From positions 2,914,001 through 2,978,000 of the forward strand of contig NZ_JAATJN010000001.1 of NCBI RefSeq assembly GCF_011927955.1: 64,000 nt of DNA. Reading direction: 5' to 3'. The notes beneath the pieces are model-generated. The model was not told the origin of the DNA. It was given only the letters and a program-made list of their open reading frames with translations, and did no database searches. Position 1 is the first letter of the stretch. Each line of letters starts with the position of its first letter. The DNA comes from Brevibacterium marinum. GTDB lineage: Bacteria; Actinomycetota; Actinomycetes; Actinomycetales; Brevibacteriaceae. Positions 63,261-64,000 of this stretch are shown in pieces. The position numbers were made by a program, and so were the translations under genes.

Positions 63261-64000
63261 TATACTTTTGCCCGCGAAATGGTGGATCCTCGGAAGCTAT
63301 GGGGAGTGAACTGTCGATGGCGACTCGTACAGAGATCACCACGAAATACGCCAGGCAATACAAGAAGGCTTCGAAGAAGAACAAGGGCGCCGTGCTCGAC
63401 GAAGTCGTGGCAGTCACGGGGTGGACCCGCGACAACGCTCGACGGCGTCTGACTCAGGCAGCTAAACATCCGCCAGGGCCCGGCCGGCAGGTCGCCAAAC
63501 AGCCTCGGAAGCCGCGTGCGAGGAAATACTCCTACGACGCGGTCAAGGTTCTCCAGCGCGTGTGGGCGATCTCGGGCGGCCAGTGCGGCAAATACCTTCA
63601 CGCCACGATGCGCATCCTCCTTGACCTCCTCGAAGCCCACAACGAGCTCACCACCGGCCAGGACCGCTACGACAAGCACGTGCGCAAGGAGCTATTGGCG
63701 ATGAGTCCGGCCACGATCGACCGGTACCTCAAACCTATGCGAGCCAGGGACGCGATCAATGGGATCTCAACAACGAAGCCGGGTTCTTTGCTACGCTCGG
63801 CGATCACGATTCGGCGGGCCGGTGACGAGGTCGAAGACGAACCCGGCTTCTTCGAAGGCGATACCGTCGCCCACTGTGGTCCTGTCGAGTCTGGGGAATT
63901 CGCACGCACGCTCAACCTCACCGATTTCCATACCGGGTGGACGTTCTCGCGCACGGTGCGTAACAACGCGCATACGAACATTCTGGCCGGATTGAAGACT
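63261..64000 (+). mobile_element. Insertion sequence, 5' part only; right end outside window
   Basis: It includes a TATACT box (63261-63266) and the transposase gene running off the window. The left terminus is not defined: no terminal inverted repeat can be matched without the other end. It must lie between the ABC-F leader (63132) and the box. Confidence 0.6.
63317..64000 (+). CDS. DDE (rve-type) transposase, 3' end outside window
   Basis: 228 residues are visible from the ATG at 63317 and the frame is still open at the window edge. An N-terminal HTH-like region (KNKGAVLDEVVAVTGWTRDN) is followed by linker and the start of an integrase core: GFFEGDTVAHCGPVESGEF gives the first catalytic Asp (residue 182), and LTDFHTGWTFSR is typical after it. 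The second Asp and the Glu would lie beyond the edge. Family (IS481/IS3-like group) is not resolvable. GGGGAGTGAA precedes the start. Confidence 0.8.
   Translation, partial: MATRTEITTKYARQYKKASKKNKGAVLDEVVAVTGWTRDNARRRLTQAAKHPPGPGRQVAKQPRKPRARKYSYDAVKVLQRVWAISGGQCGKYLHATMRILLDLLEAHNELTTGQDRYDKHVRKELLAMSPATIDRYLKPMRARDAINGISTTKPGSLLRSAITIRRAGDEVEDEPGFFEGDTVAHCGPVESGEFARTLNLTDFHTGWTFSRTVRNNAHTNILAGLKT

Noticed and set aside
61539..63452. 637-codon plus-strand open frame opposite the ABC-F gene and into the transposase
   Set aside because: The ABC-F motifs on the minus strand and the transposase start at 63317 in another frame explain the sequence.

Overview
This 64-kb window is chromosomal core sequence from a high-GC actinobacterium. 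Gene order (secF-secD-yajC-ruvBAC-yebC near thrS and a HIT-family gene; hrcA-dnaJ-rsmE-phoH-ybeY-corC-era; lepA-hemW; comEA-comEC-holA), a DUF3097 gene, a long gluconeogenic-type GapB and several apparently leaderless genes all fit Actinomycetota. Micrococcales, plausibly Brevibacterium, is an inference; no 16S rRNA is present to settle it.

Layout. 1-1.7 kb: the 3' part of a DUF349 gene and an AbiEi-like orphan, convergent with rel. 1.8-16.6 kb: a long minus-strand block for stringent response (rel), protein export (secF, secD, yajC), Holliday-junction processing (ruvB, ruvA, ruvC), a YebC regulator, a NUDIX hydrolase, an S9 peptidase, a HIT-family nucleotide enzyme and thrS. Many of these genes overlap by 4 bp. 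16.8-18.2 kb: a membrane protein with a long Tyr/Gln/Gly/Pro-rich N-terminus. 18.4-18.9 kb: a tRNA cluster (Gly, Cys, Val-CAC, Val-GAC) with a 21-bp hairpin terminator. 19-27.5 kb: a PGPGW membrane protein, zapE and the hrcA heat-shock/ribosome-maturation run, headed by a perfect CIRCE operator. 27.5-34.6 kb: DUF3097, DUF4870, hemW, lepA, an EEP-family hydrolase, a PemK/MazF-like gene and rpsT. 34.6-46 kb: holA, comEC, comEA, degV, UDP-glucose dehydrogenase, nadE and leuS. 46-52.7 kb: an acyl-CoA ligase, a glutathionyl-hydroquinone-reductase-like enzyme, DedA, YihY and gapB. 52.8-56.7 kb: a TetR / DHA2-type MFS efflux / 2-hydroxyacid dehydrogenase / membrane protein operon. 56.8-61.4 kb: dnaG, dgt and dusB. 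61.4-64 kb: an ABC-F gene whose short leader looks like a translational attenuator, and just upstream the 5' part of a DDE transposase cut by the window edge.

Most of the window is housekeeping. The best leads are the ABC-F leader (a 12-codon mini-ORF enclosed by a 9-bp helix that would mask the Shine-Dalgarno), a recurrent TANNNT box 6-8 nt before start codons, two tRNA-Val genes differing at two bases, a 3 x 21-bp in-frame tandem repeat in the MFS gene where it overlaps the next gene, orphan toxin/antitoxin-family genes beside rel and rpsT, and departures from usual actinobacterial gene order (no apt between secF and rel; no pgsA-pimA-pdx genes between the HIT gene and yebC). I see no CRISPR array, prophage or rRNA operon. 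Outside the tRNA cluster no gene-free stretch exceeds about 300 bases.
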